Below, in pieces: positions 4,523 through 5,002 of a DNA stretch of 5,002 nt. Numbering within the stretch: position 1 is the stretch's first letter; every line of letters begins with the position of its first letter. The stretch lies in NCBI GenBank assembly GCA_025060055.1, contig JANXCK010000063.1, positions 1 through 5,002 of the forward strand. The letters run 5' to 3'. A program made the translations under genes and the position numbers. A model generated the notes under the pieces. It was not told the DNA's origin. It ran no database searches and saw only the letters and a list, made by a program, of their open reading frames with translations. This DNA is from Fimbriimonadales bacterium (GTDB lineage: Bacteria > Armatimonadota > Fimbriimonadia > Fimbriimonadales > GBS-DC).

Positions 4523-5002
4523 TCATTTGGAGTTTCCTGCTGTGGGTGGCGCGAATCGCTCCTTGAGTTTGCGGGCGACATTTGGGGGCACGAGGTGGTC
4601 TACCGCGCCTCCCAGTCGCGCCACCTCCTTCACGATGGACGACGACAGGAACGCATACTGCTGATGGGTCATCAGGAAGCAGGTGTCCACTTCGGGAGCG
4701 AGTTGGCGGTTCATCGTCGCCATCTGGAACTCGTACTCGAAGTCGGACACAGCGCGCAGTCCGCGCACAATCGCGCACGCTCCTACCTGCTGCGCGAAAT
4801 GTGCCAGCAAGCCCTCCAGCGACGCCACGCGCACATTCGGCAGGTGCGCACAGCACTCTTGGAGCATCTGCACGCGCTCTTCCAGACGGAACAGGGACTG
4901 TTTTTGCGCGTTGACCGCCACCGCGACAATCAGTTCGTCAAACAGTCGCGCCGCGCGCTGAATGATGTCCAGATGTCCCATCGTCGGGGGGTCAAAGCTG
5001 CC
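4523..5002 (-). CDS. coaD: Phosphopantetheine adenylyltransferase (5' end outside window)
   Basis: Catalyses ATP + 4'-phosphopantetheine to dephospho-CoA + PPi, the penultimate step of coenzyme A synthesis, in the cytoplasm as a hexamer. The frame stays open to base 5002. Its first seven visible codons read GSFDPPT and join directly to MGHLDII, giving the nucleotidyltransferase signature GSFDPPTMGH with the catalytic TxGH motif. So the ATG at 4981-4979 is internal and only about 8-10 residues are missing. The other landmarks are all present: the VNAQKQSLF loop, RGLRAVSDFEYEFQMA (visible residues 80-95), and SSSIVKEVARLGG (120-132) near the C-terminus. At 159 visible residues the length fits the usual 160-165 or so. 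The gene downstream on the same strand is the coiled-coil gene, 38 bases away. The identity is secure. Confidence 0.97.
   Translation of the reverse strand, partial: GSFDPPTMGHLDIIQRAARLFDELIVAVAVNAQKQSLFRLEERVQMLQECCAHLPNVRVASLEGLLAHFAQQVGACAIVRGLRAVSDFEYEFQMATMNRQLAPEVDTCFLMTHQQYAFLSSSIVKEVARLGGAVDHLVPPNVARKLKERFAPPTAGNSK

Noticed and set aside
4979..4981. ATG as the start of coaD
   Set aside because: The frame continues upstream to base 5002 with the conserved GSFDPPT preceding MGH, so this methionine is internal.

Overview
This is a G+C-rich bacterial chromosomal window that looks ordinary and non-mobile. It holds six protein-coding genes, two of them cut by the window edges, and one unusually long intergenic gap of about 400 bases. 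I see no rRNA, tRNA, CRISPR array, insertion sequence or phage gene. The lineage cannot be fixed from this sequence. The housekeeping proteins are clearly bacterial. Two genes carry a -10 box nine bases before the ATG and no Shine-Dalgarno sequence. That arrangement is well known in Deinococcus-Thermus and also occurs in other deep-branching, often thermophilic phyla. Armatimonadota, Chloroflexota or a relative is my tentative guess.

Left part (1-2624): the 3' two thirds of a glutamyl-tRNA synthetase gene (gltX, +) converges on a two-gene minus-strand unit. That unit is argD (acetylornithine aminotransferase) followed by a small TMEM14-family membrane protein, whose ribosome binding site lies inside the last codons of argD. 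The 113-base convergent gap holds a short inverted repeat and a strong G+C hairpin. The hairpin resembles a dispersed REP-like element and may serve as a terminator.

Middle (2625-3027): a divergent intergenic region between argD (leftward) and a family 2 glycosyltransferase (rightward). It carries a putative leaderless promoter at each end. Between them is a stretch of inverted repeats, including two helices that cannot form at the same time, plus a possible 29-codon ORF that overlaps the argD start by ATGA. No known RNA family was recognised there.

Right part (3028-5002): the glycosyltransferase (with a C-terminal TPR-like helical region) ends tail-to-tail, overlapping by four bases, with a minus-strand gene for a coiled-coil protein of unknown function. 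That gene follows coaD (phosphopantetheine adenylyltransferase), whose first codons lie beyond the right edge. The coaD/coiled-coil pair resembles an arrangement I recall from other bacteria, notably Firmicutes, where this protein is often labelled 'ATPase' without evidence.

The genes do not form one pathway. They cover translation (gltX), arginine synthesis (argD), cell-surface glycan synthesis (the glycosyltransferase) and coenzyme A synthesis (coaD). The points most worth following are the repeated leaderless promoter geometry, the structured intergenic region, and the two uncharacterised partners (TMEM14 with argD, coiled-coil with coaD).
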